Shown piece after piece: positions 9,056 to 20,364 of a stretch of DNA of 64,000 bases. Where the stretch lies: the NCBI GenBank assembly GCA_037127315.1, contig JBBBDQ010000347.1, forward strand, positions 1,444,501 through 1,508,500, in the 5' to 3' direction. How positions within the stretch are numbered: the first letter of the stretch is position 1; every line of letters starts with the position of its first letter. The notes beneath the pieces are model-generated. The model did not search any database and was not told where the DNA came from. It worked only from the letters and a program-made list of their open reading frames with translations. The stretch is from Ascarosepion bandense (taxonomy: Eukaryota > Mollusca > Cephalopoda > Sepiida > Sepiidae). The position numbers were made by a program, and so were the translations under genes.

Positions 9056-10440
9056 GAATCCATCCAATTATTGTCCTATCATCAGCTGCTGATTTTTGGA
9101 AAGGTGTTAGAGGCTATCACCAACGCTGAAGTGGTTCAAAATCTCATAGCCCATTGCTTATTCTCCGACAGAGAGTATGGCTTCTGCTTCGCCAGGTCTA
9201 ACGCTGACATATTAATAACCATCACTGAGTTCATATACCAGGCTCTTGACAAGAACGGCGAAGCTCGAGCTGTTGCCCCGGATATATCTAAAACATCTGA
9301 CAGGGTCTGGGACGCTGGCCTTCTGCGCAAACTACAGGGCTATGGTATCACTGGGCGCTTGTTTGACTTTATGAAATTGTTGCTATCGAATTGCGTAACG
9401 AAGGTCGCATTGAATGGGCAGGACTCCTGATTCTATCATACGAACGCGGATGTTCTTCAAGCCTCTATTCTAGGTCCTACTCCTTTTCTGATTTTTATCA
9501 ACGATCTTCCTGATGTAATCAGATCTCAAGTTGGCATCTACACTGAAGACACCACCGTTTTCTTCAGCCTTGCTAAGAAATCTGCTGATGCAGACAAAAC
9601 AGATCTTGCTGCTACACTCGAAAAGAACATATAGTCAGTGTTAGACAAAGGTAAGAAATGGCTCGTAAACTTTAAGGCTTCCAAAACGAAGCTCGATCCT
9701 TTAACCATCATCGACAATTATTCCTATCCACCATCAGTTATGATCACGCTTGACTCTCTGAGAGCAATGCACTACGCCTCCTCGGTATCTCTCTCTCAGC
9801 TGACCTTAAGTAGAACGGCAACATTGAATTAATTTCCAAATCTACTGCTAAGAATGTCGAGTTCCTGTGTTGGAACAGTAAATTCCTTTTGAATCCTTCC
9901 AGCACATTTACAAAACTACCATCAGCCCATGCTTTGAGTATGTCGGGCGCTCTTCCTGTTAACTTTGGGGTTCTCGACAAAATCCAAAATTGAATCTGCA
10001 GTGTAGCCGATTCTGACCTGGCGGCCCTACTCCAGTCTCTCTCTCACCAATGACATGTGGTTTCTCACTGTCTTTTTACGAATACTGTTCAACGAATTTA
10101 GCTGCTTGGTACCATCTCTACGCAAATTCACTCGAGCTACTAGACTGGCAACAAGGTACCACCCACTTACTGTGAAAAGATCAAGTGTAACCATTACTTC
10201 TACTCCATCAGATTCTCCTCTCGCATTTCCCGTCTATGGAGCTCCCTTTCATATTGTCGTTTCCCTGATAGCTACAATCTCCAAATGTGTAAATGCAAGG
10301 TCAACTCTCATTTCTTATGCCCTTGATTCCCGTCATCATTCTCACTTTACAATCTGCTCTCACGCAGCTCTCTTTACTGCTCCTGTTCTTCTCTCTCTTC
10401 ATTCTCCTATTATGTAACTATCATTTGCAGTTTTGCCTTC
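9056..10440 (+). pseudogene. LINE-J reverse transcriptase pseudogene
   Basis: The frame begins at NPSNYCPI (fingers motif), then SDREYGFC, GEARAVAPDISK (first catalytic Asp region) and a long open part to 9430. After a stop it continues ILGPTPFLIFINDLPD. The catalytic YADD box reads YTED at 9539..9550. Later pieces include the DKGKKWLVNF region and, after more shifts, the C-terminal RISRLWSSL and FPDSYNLQ-CKCKVN. The 3' UTR ends near 10440 without the terminal box. Decayed, no endonuclease domain in view. Directly adjoins the Helitron remnant, which suggests insertion into it or chance junction. Confidence 0.85.
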
Positions 10441-10568
10441 TTTGAGTGAGACTATTTGAAAAAAATAGCCTCTCCAAAGGTATCCTTTGTTGAAGTGTCC
10501 GAAAGGATCTTAATGTGTCAGGGGAAATTATTTCAAAATTAAAACATTACTGAAATTGTGTGGCATCA

Positions 10569-10573
<5 letters not shown>

Positions 10574-10615
<42 letters not shown>
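10574..10615. repeat. (TA)n microsatellite
   Basis: TA run at the 3' end of a minus-strand LINE-J-type tail. Confidence 0.95.
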
Positions 10616-10617
<2 letters not shown>

Positions 10618-10619
<2 letters not shown>

Positions 10620-10797
10620 CATATCACCCCGAGCAAGGCTGTAACGCCACTGATGTGCAGGGGGCTACGTGAGAGTGAACAGATTGGAAAAGAGAAAAGA
10701 GAAAGCCGGAAACCACATCCTAAACAGGGAACAAGGGATGAGCCTCTTCTCCTGTTCAATAGACGTGGGTGGAGTGTGAACCGGGCGATAGGTTAGT
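10618..10797 (-). mobile_element. LINE-J-type 3' end, variant tail
   Basis: Reverse complement of the block at 277..475, including atcatatcaccccgagcaag, gccactgatgtgcagggggc and gaacaagggatgagcctctt. Its 3' end leads into (TA)n at 10574..10615. Confidence 0.75.
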
Positions 10798-10901
10798 CTC
10801 TCTCTCTGTGTGTCTCTCTCTCTATATATATATATAGGCATATATATGCCTGTGTTTATTTTTAATCCCTTAATTTTGAAATATTTCACCCAATAAATAC
10901 A

Positions 10902-10947
<46 letters not shown>

Positions 10948-10958
10948 CAATAGACACA

Positions 10959-10997
<39 letters not shown>

Positions 10998-11000
10998 CTG

Positions 11001-11058
<58 letters not shown>

Positions 11059-11108
11059 CTGTTTATTCTTCATCCCTATCCCTTAATTTTGAAATATTTT
11101 ACCCAATG
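10798..11108. repeat. TC/TG/TA simple-repeat cluster with a duplicated 55-bp block
   Basis: (TC)n and several (TA)n runs interleaved with cacaggcatata. A block cctgtgttta...cccttaattttgaaatattt...acccaat occurs at about 10849..10902 and again at 11055..11106, so the cluster grew by duplication. Confidence 0.85.
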
Positions 11109-11974
11109 TTATTAGGGCATTCATGGCTAATCTAAACATACCGTTGAATAAATATCAATTTTGTGTTGGCCTATATCACCACATAAATGTAGAAATTTTT
11201 GAACGCAAACAACCTTCTCCAGACACAGTGTTATATCAGCACGATACTGGATTTTTGTGGAAGTTATTAACTTCTATCGGATGCAATGTAACCAATATTA
11301 AAGCGTTAATTTAATGATGTCTAATAAACCTGTTTCCCTAATTGTTATGTCCGCCTGGCCCAAGTAGTAATGGCGGCTAAGTGTTATTGCAATAGACTTC
11401 GTTTGTATCATTTTCATTAATTCTTAAAAACAAGGCGTGATGAATTCAGCCAAATAATATGGAAATGCAATCAAGTAAATTAATTTGTCGGTGTACTCAT
11501 AATTTATGCTGCGCATGCGCCGTATGGTTCCATGTTTAAAAAAATGTATAACGACACACTACGTAAAATATTTCAAACAACTCACCTTCTAGATTTATAT
11601 GCTGATATTCGTCCATTAGACATGAGAGGACGAAGCCGAACATGATTCTCCAAAAATTACTCCAAAAATTACTTTAAATTATAGTTGTTTGTCTCTTTTT
11701 ATACTTGATTTGAAAATCAATTAAACATGTTATTTATCTCGGTGGTTCGCTGATTTCTTCTGTCCGTTGTGTAAGTGCGAAATCTATTCCAAGTCATATT
11801 TTTTCATGATATACCCTAGAAATTTCACTTGCTTGTTTCTGAGTTCAAGTACAATCATCTTATTTACATATTTTTTCAAGCTTCTCATAATTCACAGTTC
11901 CTCTTATTCACTTCAGCAGAAACACATTTTTAGCATGAGCTGAAACTGGCAAAGACGATTAGAAGCTAAATCAT
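11109..11974. other. No feature recognised
   Basis: Includes a 63-codon open frame at 11123..11314 with no recognisable motif. Nothing else seen. Confidence 0.35.
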
Positions 11975-12317
11975 TATGGTATATCACAAGCTAAACGTCT
12001 GCCTTCTTCTACTATAGACCAAAGGTAGAATTGCCGACTGATATCAATACGGTCGGGTTTCAAACCTGGCTAAAAACAATCGGATATCTAACCGTACTGA
12101 TGAGCAGCGAAACAGATCTGTCTGCGGATGAATATTCTACGCTATCACACCCTGATTGAGCATTCTGGAAGAATGGTAGTCTTTGAAAAAACAGAAGCTA
12201 CTCTGGCATCTACGCATCGTTCATTCCGTAATGAATTAGAAGACATTTTTTATGTTTACATGTTATATCACACGCTATAAGTTTGCTTTCTTTTACCGAG
12301 CGCCCATAGGTCAGAGA
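11975..12317 (+). mobile_element. HHR-A repeat, tandem partial dimer, with hammerhead-like ribozyme
   Basis: Two units lie head to tail: tatatcac at 11980 and again at 12264, period 284 bp, with matching following sequence up to tagaattgc. The ribozyme-like core lies between, 12092..12127: CCGTA, CTGATGA, GCAGC (stem II shortened by an 8-nt deletion), GAAA, CAGATCTG (palindromic stem III), TC, TGCGG. Stem I pairs 5 of 5 with one wobble, and GGATAT / ATATTC could extend it across a loop. The NUH site is intact (GTC). The second unit is cut by an RTE-like fragment at about 12318. Tandem units with one hammerhead each are the hallmark of retrozymes; family identity is inference. Confidence 0.7.
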
Positions 12318-12700
12318 TAGAATTGCTGTACAAGTTTAATAGATCAGCGGAAAAGACACATGCTTGTCATACGCCCCTTTCTATCTTTGTACATGTGCTG
12401 AATTCGTTAGCTATCCGTATGCAGGTTTGTTTGTTGTCAGTAGAGATTCTTGATTACTCTTATGTCTTTCCCAATATGTCGAGACTGCTGAGCATTTTTA
12501 TTAATTCTTTGTGGAGTACTTTGTCGAACGCCTTGCATAATCAATAAAACATATGTACAAGTCTTTCTTCATTTGTATTACCCTTTCGGAAAGCATCCTA
12601 ATCATAAATATGGCGTTCCTTGTTACTGTGTCTTTGACGAACCCGCACTGTTTTTGTCCTCTCTGTGGCCTGATTCTGCTTCTCGCTCTATGAAAAAAAA
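12318..12700 (-). pseudogene. RTE-like LINE fragment, reverse transcriptase palm
   Basis: On the minus strand: RSRIRPQRG, CGFVKDT, TRNAIFMIRMLSER, DLYICFIDYA, followed by a frameshift and decayed sequence to the region before the YADD box. These match the same segments at 52205..52380 and 44540..44700. The FIDYA segment carries the first catalytic Asp. Truncated at both ends. Confidence 0.75.
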
Positions 12701-12779
12701 TCAAAATAACAAAATGCATATTCTTTCATAGTTTAAGCTTTCATAGTTTAAGCTTTTTGTAAGGTGGAGTTCTACATTT

Positions 12780-12955
12780 GTGTACAATTATTATTGTTAC
12801 TATTAATATTATTAGTAGTATTTGTTTAGTACTTGTAGTATTAGTATTATTACTATTTTTACTATAATAGTTATTGTTTTTGTTATTCTTTTTATTCAAT
12901 TTGAGTAATAATAATACTCATTATTATTATTAATATTATTATTATCTCACTTCTC
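12780..12955. repeat. TTA/ATT-rich imperfect trinucleotide tract
   Basis: Irregular att and tta trinucleotides, for example ttattattattaatattatt. Confidence 0.8.
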
Positions 12956-13080
12956 ATCATATTTATATTTCTGCTATGGTCGCACTACCTACCCAGTCTG
13001 CGAGAAGACTTAAGGCAGGTCGTAGAGTGTTGTTATAGCACTATTTCATGTATTTTCTATCTTCCCTATCATCCCTAGCG

Positions 13081-13540
13081 TTACATAGACAAAGTTTTCC
13101 TTAGTGTGTGGGCTGTACTTAATAAGACAATTTTTTGTATATCTCTTAAGCTGGGGTTTCCAGGGATTCTTTCAATGTGTTGTTTTGTTCCATTTTTTAT
13201 CATTCCATATACATCTACTATCAATGGCATAACTCTTGTTTTCACTTTCCACATTTTTTCTGTTTCAATTTCCATATTTTAACAGTTTTTCAAATTCCTT
13301 GGTTGCTATGTTACAATCCGCTGGACAAGGCATATCAATTAATAGACAAGTTTTCTCTTTCTGCTTTTTAACAATAATGTCTGGCCTATTTGCTTCAATT
13401 TTTCTGTCTGTGTAGATGGTGTAATCCCATAGAATGGTGACATCTTCTATTTCTGTAACCGGTGCTGGGTGATGTACATACCAGTGTTTGTTTACAGATT
13501 TTCCATAGTGTTTGCACATTTTATTATTATTATTTCCCAT
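13081..13540 (-). pseudogene. LINE C-terminus with restriction-like endonuclease-type domain
   Basis: Two minus-strand frames, 13540..13265 and 13275..13081, join through one frameshift. The first has CKHYGKSV..HWY.H.P, ILWDYTIYTD, EANRPDIIV and CLLIDMPCPAD. The second has MWKVKTRVMPLIV and ERIPGN, IQKIVLLSTAHTLRKTL. This order is typical of the tail domain of some non-LTR retrotransposon polyproteins in invertebrates, with an RPD...ID pattern like a PD-(D/E)XK nuclease. A second copy lies at 43905..44115. The clade (R2/R4-type or another) is not certain. Confidence 0.65.
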
Positions 13541-13582
13541 ATGGCTATGTCAGTTGCATTTATTTGCTATTGTTTTAACCGT

Positions 13583-13876
13583 ATTTATTTAATTATATTC
13601 GGTATAAATGAATAATTCTTTATAATTTATGATTCGATCTATTCATTTATGATAAGAGACACACGATCTTACAAGTGGAGATGAACAGCATCAGAAAGAA
13701 CATTTAAGAAACAGTTGCAATTAAATATTTAATATTTAATTATATTCGGTATAAATGAATAATTCTTTATTATTTATGATTCGATCTATTCATTTATGAT
13801 AAGAGACACACGATCTTACAAGTGGAGATGAACAGCATCAGAAAGAACATTTAAGAAACAGTTGCAATTAAATAAT
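13583..13876. repeat. 147-bp near-perfect tandem duplication
   Basis: The segment attatattcggtataaatg ... gaaacagttgcaattaaata occurs twice with an offset of 147 bp and, by eye, one clear mismatch (ctttataat / ctttattat). No coding content recognised. The high identity implies a recent event. Confidence 0.9.
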
Positions 13877-14344
13877 AAAGCATTCATCAGCTAACAAAGG
13901 AAACAGTTTTAGCCCAAAAGACGAACAAGTTCTAATCGATGTAACTGGCTTTTATTTAACTATTATTTATTTATTTTTTTTGTCTGAAGCGACAACTCGC
14001 ACGGATCTTTGATATATTTATATAGAGCCAATATTCTTTGGAATGGTGCCATTCGTCCCAACCCCTTGAGTATAAAATTTTCGAGCCAAATGTTAAGAAA
14101 TGGACAACCGGATCAGAAAGAGAACTGAAACAATAAAAAAGAATGCAATGCAAATATACACAAAGGGCGAGGAAAAACTCAGAATAAAACATTTACCATT
14201 TAATATCTATGTCACTGATTATGTTTAGCTACGTGACTAATGTTCTAAGTACATCTAAAGTCCGAAGTTTAATGCCCATCAAACATGTTCCATGCCAATA
14301 TTAGGTCCCCGTTCTCGTTAACGAATAGAAAAGTTCATTATTTT

Positions 14345-14600
14345 TGTGACCTTTTAGGGCCAGTAAGAAACACACGAAAGGAAGACTGTAGGTTGAACCA
14401 GTGTATTGGAATAATAGAACATATATACAAAATAAAAGTGTTATTAGTCACTAGATAGAGGTGTTCATCCGAACTGTCAAGTTACACTGGGTCACGACTG
14501 CCTCTGACAAAGTCTCACAGGTTAGTATTTATGAAGGATGAAGAGTTAACTTCCAGTGCAGATAGGACAACATAACAATTATATACAGAATTATATATTC
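14345..14600 (+). repeat. Family Y dispersed repeat, copy 1
   Basis: Aligns with 41660..41945: ttgtgacc..ttagggcc, gtgtattggaataatag, cacgactgcct, ctcacaggttagtatt and ataacaa in the same order. Unclassified; perhaps part of an LTR. Confidence 0.5.
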
Positions 14601-14639
14601 GGATGAATGTTCTATTTTTTATAACCAATTAAACGATTA

Positions 14640-15624
14640 CACTGGTCAACAACAAAAAAGTTTTGAAATAGTGTCGAAACACCAATCACCATTTTTAGCT
14701 AATTTGAGTGTGCTTAGTTTGAAAATGACATTAATTTTCTTTGGTTAGCTACAAAGTACGCACGTTTCTCATTTTTGGAAAATAAAACATTTTTTCATTT
14801 GTTTTCTGTATATATGATATTGAACGATGGCAATATTTATCAAAAATAAAATTGTAGAAACACCTTAATTCGTATTTAAATAAAAAATATTGGTTTTCTT
14901 ATTAAGAAATACTAATTTCTCAACAAAAAACAGACCATAAGTCTTTAAAAAGAACACGTTTTCAGAAAATCATTTAATAAACCTACAAACGAAATAAAAC
15001 ATTCATGGCCTAAGAACAATGGTAATCATTTCTTTTTTTCTGATTGTCTTTCATGTTCAATGTTATTTAAGTTCTTTTTAATACACTAACAGTAGCCAGT
15101 CAGCATTCGTTTCTTTTACCGTCCCTTGTAACGCTCTTCCATTGTTTTGATATCATGAGAATGAATCGTTCTCATTGCTCATCACACACTTACCGCAATT
15201 ATCCGGGAATTTATCTAAATGCTTATGTAAAAATATGGTCATTAATACCCATATTAGTGTATTACTGATAAAGTTTATTAGTTAGTTTGAATTTTGGCGA
15301 TAATTTTTAAAATTTGCTACTTTCATTTTAAAAGTTTTAACTCAAAAACACTTTTCTTCTTACAAAAATAGTTTATTTCAGATAGCTGATATAAATTCCT
15401 CGGCCTACCTGTAAATTGATGCATTTGTAAAACCTTTATTAATCGAATATTGCGATATGCCAAGATCGTAAATTGATCTCCTTTTTCCCAAAAATGAAGA
15501 ATTTCAGCACAGCAAAATTGGTAGCTAACCATGAAAAGCGAAGGTAATTTTCAGAATTAGCCCCCATGAAATTAGCTGAAAAACGTGTTTTGCTTCATGG
15601 CACCAAAATTCGTGTTGACCGGTG
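14640..15624 (-). mobile_element. 985-bp non-autonomous DNA transposon with TIRs
   Basis: Ends are CACTGGTCAACA (left) and, reverse-complemented on the right, CACCGGTCAACA. They are flanked by TTA at 14637..14639 and TTA at 15625..15627, a candidate 3-bp target duplication. Subterminal agctaattt motifs are also inverted. Internal sequence matches a second copy at 33296..33755 in the opposite orientation (gatcaatttacg, atttatatcag, gaaataaactattt, gtgtttttgagt). No transposase frame seen. A 3-bp TWA duplication is typical of PIF/Harbinger, but the TIR does not let me assign a superfamily. Confidence 0.6.
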
Positions 15625-15627
15625 TTA

Positions 15628-17120
15628 TTCAAACTTGATTTCTATTTTAAATCTAAATCCATGAGGTTTGAAGAAATGTTCATGAAAGATTTTTAATTTT
15701 TATCTCTTTCATGTTAGTTTTAATCACGCAAAAATATTAATCCTTCTAATCTTTCCTCTTTGGTCTCTCTGTTCGACGAATTTAAGTAACGTACGACATT
15801 AGCTGCCAGATCCAATCACTTTACAGTTTATATTGCTAGATTAAATGTCGAATTTTCCCTTCATCCTCCTTAACTTCTCATAACCTTACTCCTTCTGACT
15901 ATCTTCTTTCATCATTTCAAGATTGATTAGATGGATAAATATTCATTCATTATGAAGTGTTTAAAAAGTGATATTCAAAGAGTCTTTTCATCGGAACCCG
16001 AAAGATTTTACGCCTTAATGATAAAAACATTTCAAATATATGAGATTATTTTGTCCATAACTAGGGAGATTCAATTGAAACCAAAGAAGCGCATGGTTTT
16101 CTTCCTTGTTTAATTGGAAGAGGAATTATGTTATACCTAATGTAATGCCGTTGACATTTTTAAGATGAGACATTGTCAATGTTTTTTAAAACAATTATTA
16201 ATCTTTCCAATTATTAATTCAGTTCCAGATTATCTAATATATATCTCTCAACGACAATAGAAAATATAATCTCTTTATATTAACTATATTCTCTGCAACG
16301 TCGGAACTTAATTCATGTTTACAGGATCTCAAGCTAAAATATTGTCAATAACAGAAAATAAATTAGACACGACTTAATTTTATTTCAGAAAGTAAAATCT
16401 GCCTGCAAAAGTACATCGGCGAAATATTCTGACATTTACGAAATCGAATATATGCTCAGAATATTTGCAAACAGAGAAAAACCATCAAAATTGAAGCGGG
16501 AAGTTATATGGGCGGTTGCGAAAAAAACCTGTAATACCTAGATGAAACTTCTAGGACTTTGAATAAAATATTCTTCTTTTTCTACGATGTGCCGCATTGG
16601 TCTCTACTTTGTTACTATGTGCTATTTCATTGGGTAAAACAAGGGAAGAATATCACCCCCACCTCATGATGCAAGCTGGGAATGATTTCATTGGTTAGAG
16701 ATTTGATTTGCAAGAACACCCCGTGTCCGTCATGCACCCCCATGAGAATTTGGTACTGCCATAAAAAACGAGAGCCCAAAGAGCCAAGTTCAGTTGTTGT
16801 CGCTGTGTCGAGCTAAGGTAGACAGCCGAATTTACCGCCGCCGTCACAAAGACTTCACTTTGGTTGTTTTTTATAAGGCTTCGGTGAAAAGCTCTAATAA
16901 GACTTTTTGATCTGTCAAAACTTGAAAAAAAAAACTTGAAATCTCCGATTGGATTTAACAAACATTACTCTCAAACAAAAACTTTCGCTCCGTTGTAAGA
17001 ATAGGAATTCGCCGACTGTTATATTTTATTTCTGTTTGCTGTGTTTTATTTTTCTTTTTATATAAAGACTTTTCCTCGACCAGGCGTCTTCGAATTTACT
17101 TCTTTTTTTTTGTCACATTC
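15628..17120. other. No gene recognised; GC-richer patch at 16690..17000
   Basis: Mostly AT-rich. From about 16690 to 17000 composition rises (accgccgccgtcac, cgagagcccaaagagcc) and a tataaag follows at about 17061. It may be an LTR or a promoter/exon remnant. I cannot place it. Confidence 0.3.
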
Positions 17121-17340
17121 CCAAATCTGCACAACTTCTTACTCCTTATGAGAATTAGCGGTGTTTTTCCTTTAAGATTCCCGCAAGGAAAATGAGTTTC
17201 TTAATTTCGGTAGCTGTTATTGCTCTTTCAAATATTGGCCATTTGTTTGAAAAGGTGTGGAACATCAACATCTTGATAATGTCATTATTCGTGCTAAATG
17301 TTATATTCATTCCATCCTTTGCTACTGTGGAAATTTGTCA

Positions 17341-17600
17341 AATAGTGGTGGTGTAATTGATATCTACTCTGAATGGGTAAAAGTGGGGGCAGATTTCGAA
17401 TTACTGTTAAATTCGTTGCATGAATAGTAACCAATCTCTTCTCCTTTGAGATATGGGTTGAATAGTAGGACCAATTAGGTTCTTGGTTGACACCCAGTCT
17501 ACCGCTGAAAGAAATGGCAACCTACCTCGGCAATATCTTCTCCCTAGTCAGTCGAAAGATACATAATCAAGCGTGTATCACGTATGACACTTAACTCAGT
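17341..17600 (+). mobile_element. SINE-1 copy, diverged
   Basis: Head ggtggtgtaattgatatc, B-box-like atttcgaatt, body gatatgggttgaatag, core cccagtctaccgctgaaaga and ggcaacctacc, tail cagtcg...gtgtatcacgtatg. The 3' palindrome is partly lost. Confidence 0.75.
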
Positions 17601-17694
17601 GAATGTGACTTAGGTTATCTTGTAAATTTCTTTGTTTGTGATTACATAATCCCACTCCTCCAGGATTGACGAACGATTGACGTAGTCAAGGTCT

Positions 17695-18041
17695 CGCTGA
17701 TAGCCAATTCTACTCCTTCAGCTTCTTTCCTCACACTTCCCGTCTGTGGAACTTGCTTCCATGTTCTTGCTTTTCTGACGGCTACAACCACAAGGAATTT
17801 GAATGCAATGTCAATAATCATCTCTCAACCACTTGATTCCAGTTCTTTCTACAGCACCCTGTATATCTTTTCCTTTCTCTCCACCTTTGCAACTGTCATC
17901 ACACCTGTATTCCCATCATTTTCTTGCTCCTTTATAACTGGTTCTTCTTTCTCTTTACGCTACTCCTATCTAATCTTTTTACTCTTATGTAGCCACCTGC
18001 ACAGCAGTGGCGTTACAGCCTTGCTCGGGGTGATACGATTA
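17695..18041 (+). mobile_element. LINE-J 3' end
   Basis: Ends of the ORF (SFFPHTSRLWNLLP, DGYN-EF-C-VN) followed by the pyrimidine-rich 3' UTR and terminal tcttatgtagccacctgcac, agcagtggcgtt and ggggtgatacgatta. Confidence 0.8.
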
Positions 18042-19139
18042 AAAATAATTTAAACTATTGATCTTAGAAAGTGGTTTTAAACAATTGACAGTATTAGGTA
18101 TTTCTGAAGGTGTTTGGCGCTATTCGTGACATTCATACGAAATTCTCACACTGTTGAGCCTAATGAATATGAATGAAACCATAATCTTGATAATTATTGT
18201 AAATGCGTTTATAATGCTCAATTTTGTTCAATAATCGAACGACATAACATTTTATTGAAAATTATTGGTCTCTTTTCCTGTTAGAATGAATATGTCATTT
18301 CAATATTTAAATGTTTATTTCTGGATTCTTCACACAATGATGCCAGTTATACGTAGTTAGCGGCTAACGGCATATCCTTTACGCGGCAAAACAAACAACC
18401 GAAGAGAGAAAAGAAGTGTTCTCTCATTTAAAATGGAAAAAAAATTTACTAAAATTTGTCAAGCTAGATAAATCTATAAGAAAATTTCCATATAGTTGGG
18501 CATATTCGGTTAATTTTTTTTTTTTTTTTTTTGCTTACTGATTATAAAGGTAAGGGTTACTGTGCAGTATTAACGCTTGCAAGATTAAGTCGTCAAAGAA
18601 ATATGTAAAAATGACGGGGACTAAACTCTTAAAAGAAAATTCCAGTCAACCAGACACTGAGCGTAAAAGATAGCCTAATAAATTTGAAGAACGCAGTAAT
18701 AATAGAAAGTAGAATATGACAAACAAGAAAAAATATATTGCAGAATATATAAAATGAATATATAAATGACTATATCATCGTTCTGTGAAAGGTTCTATGG
18801 TCAGTCAAATGATGACTGAAGTACTGTTATTTCCTCATTGTACTCATGTATATTTTGTTATATTTCTTTCTTATTCATTATTCTCTTTAATTTCTGGATC
18901 TTCTGTAATATTGTATGTTTACATTTGTTGACATTAAGAGACATATAAGGGTAGACATAGTTATTTACGTTGAATCGCAATTTGTGTCATATAAGGCTAG
19001 AGTTGACTTCGATTAAACTTAGAATCATTCGAAGTCGAGCGATCTAATACGCAACAGATCAATTGGTGGTTTCTCTAATATTGATAGGTGTCGCAGAGTC
19101 TAATCCTTTAGAATAAAACACATTTTTGTAAAAATATAT
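18042..19139. other. No feature recognised
   Basis: AT-rich, with a T16 homopolymer near 18519. No gene seen. Confidence 0.35.
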
Positions 19140-19262
19140 TTAATAAATAATCAGGCTAGTAGAAATAAATATAAAAATATACTGTTTAATTAAAACAGAA
19201 TATCTACTCAAATACGAGTATCGATTAAAAATAATATTAACACAAATTAAATATGTCGGTTG

Positions 19263-19303
<41 letters not shown>
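19140..19303 (+). repeat. Family X repeat, single copy, with (TA)n end
   Basis: Contains aatcaggctagtagaaataa, tactgtttaattaaaacag, aatatctactcaaatacgag and gtcggttgtt, then (TA)n from 19265. The same order occurs twice, inverted, at 42121..42310. Confidence 0.65.
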
Positions 19304-19305
<2 letters not shown>

Positions 19306-20250
19306 GGTATGACTGCGTGTTTGTGTGTCTCCATTCAAACGAGCCCTACTTCTTCGAAATCCTCGGTCCAATTTTAACAAAACTTGTGTTACTTGTCTAT
19401 CACGATATGAAACGTTCATTGTTCGAATCGATTCAGAGAATACGGAAGAAATCATCGAAATGCTTAGAATTTGCAAACCCTTCTCCTCCGAAACATCTTA
19501 TGCGAATTCAAGCAAAATCCGGTAATTTGTAGTTCAAGGTCCGAACTTTTAATGTACACAAAAAGAATTTCGAATCAGTATACAGTATTCGTAAAAAATC
19601 AGCGACAAACATAATTTCTAGTGGTTGTTTGTGCACTTTTATGAATTTATGCAACCAAAATTGACTCACTGTTAGGTGCCTGTCTGATGCCTTGTTACAC
19701 GAAAAAATTTCAATTGACACAGAAGTTGCTGCAAAATTTAATGGAAAATGTTGCTTTCTGTGAGTGTTTATTTCTCCGAAAGGCTTAGTTGTATTGCAAC
19801 AAAAATCAGGTCTTTTGTAACTTCTACCTTGTGATATGCCATAAAAATTTCACGTTTTTTACAAGGAGTCAACCCCTCTGACATTGCAGAGACATTGCAT
19901 CCACTTCAAAGACCCAGACATAATATGGAAAAAACCAAGACATAACGTGGAATATAGTGAAAACAGCCTAGCTTTACAGCTTACAGCGAATGCAAAATAT
20001 GTAGAATGTGCCAGGAAAAAAATTAGAGATTATGCTATTCCCAAACAAAAATGAAATATTAAATGAAAGAACAGAAATTATGACGAAGTGTAACCGTGCT
20101 TTTTAGGTTCATACAGCCTTGGACGTAAACGTTATAATTTCTTGTAATTTTTAAAAATTGTGCGTTCAAATATTCCCTGCCACGTGAGAATTAAAAAGAA
20201 AAATGACCGTTACGTGAGCGTTCTTAAAAAAAAAACGGTAAACGATAAAA
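19304..20250. other. No feature recognised
   Basis: Several short overlapping open frames at 19317..19532 without recognisable motifs. Confidence 0.35.
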
Positions 20251-20324
20251 TCAGTTATTGCAAATCGCCTGAAGACACCAATCATGGTAGAAACCTAGGT
20301 CGCGTAATAGCTCGTTTACAAATG

Positions 20325-20362
<38 letters not shown>
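20251..20362 (+). mobile_element. HHR-B repeat with hammerhead-like motif and (TA)n end
   Basis: Motif at 20254..20311: GTTATT, CGC (20266..20268), CTGAAGA (20269..20275), stem II ACC-AATCAT-GGT with a C.A mismatch at its base, GAAA (20290..20293), CC-TA-GG (tiny stem III), TC, GCG, t, AATAGC. Stem I can form 3 bp plus 6 bp across an internal loop. All core residues, A-U before the site and the GTC triplet are present. (TA)n begins at 20327. Short stem III is typical of Penelope-element hammerheads. Related copies: 24093..24127 and, on the minus strand, 23407..23365. Confidence 0.55.
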
Positions 20363-20364
<2 letters not shown>

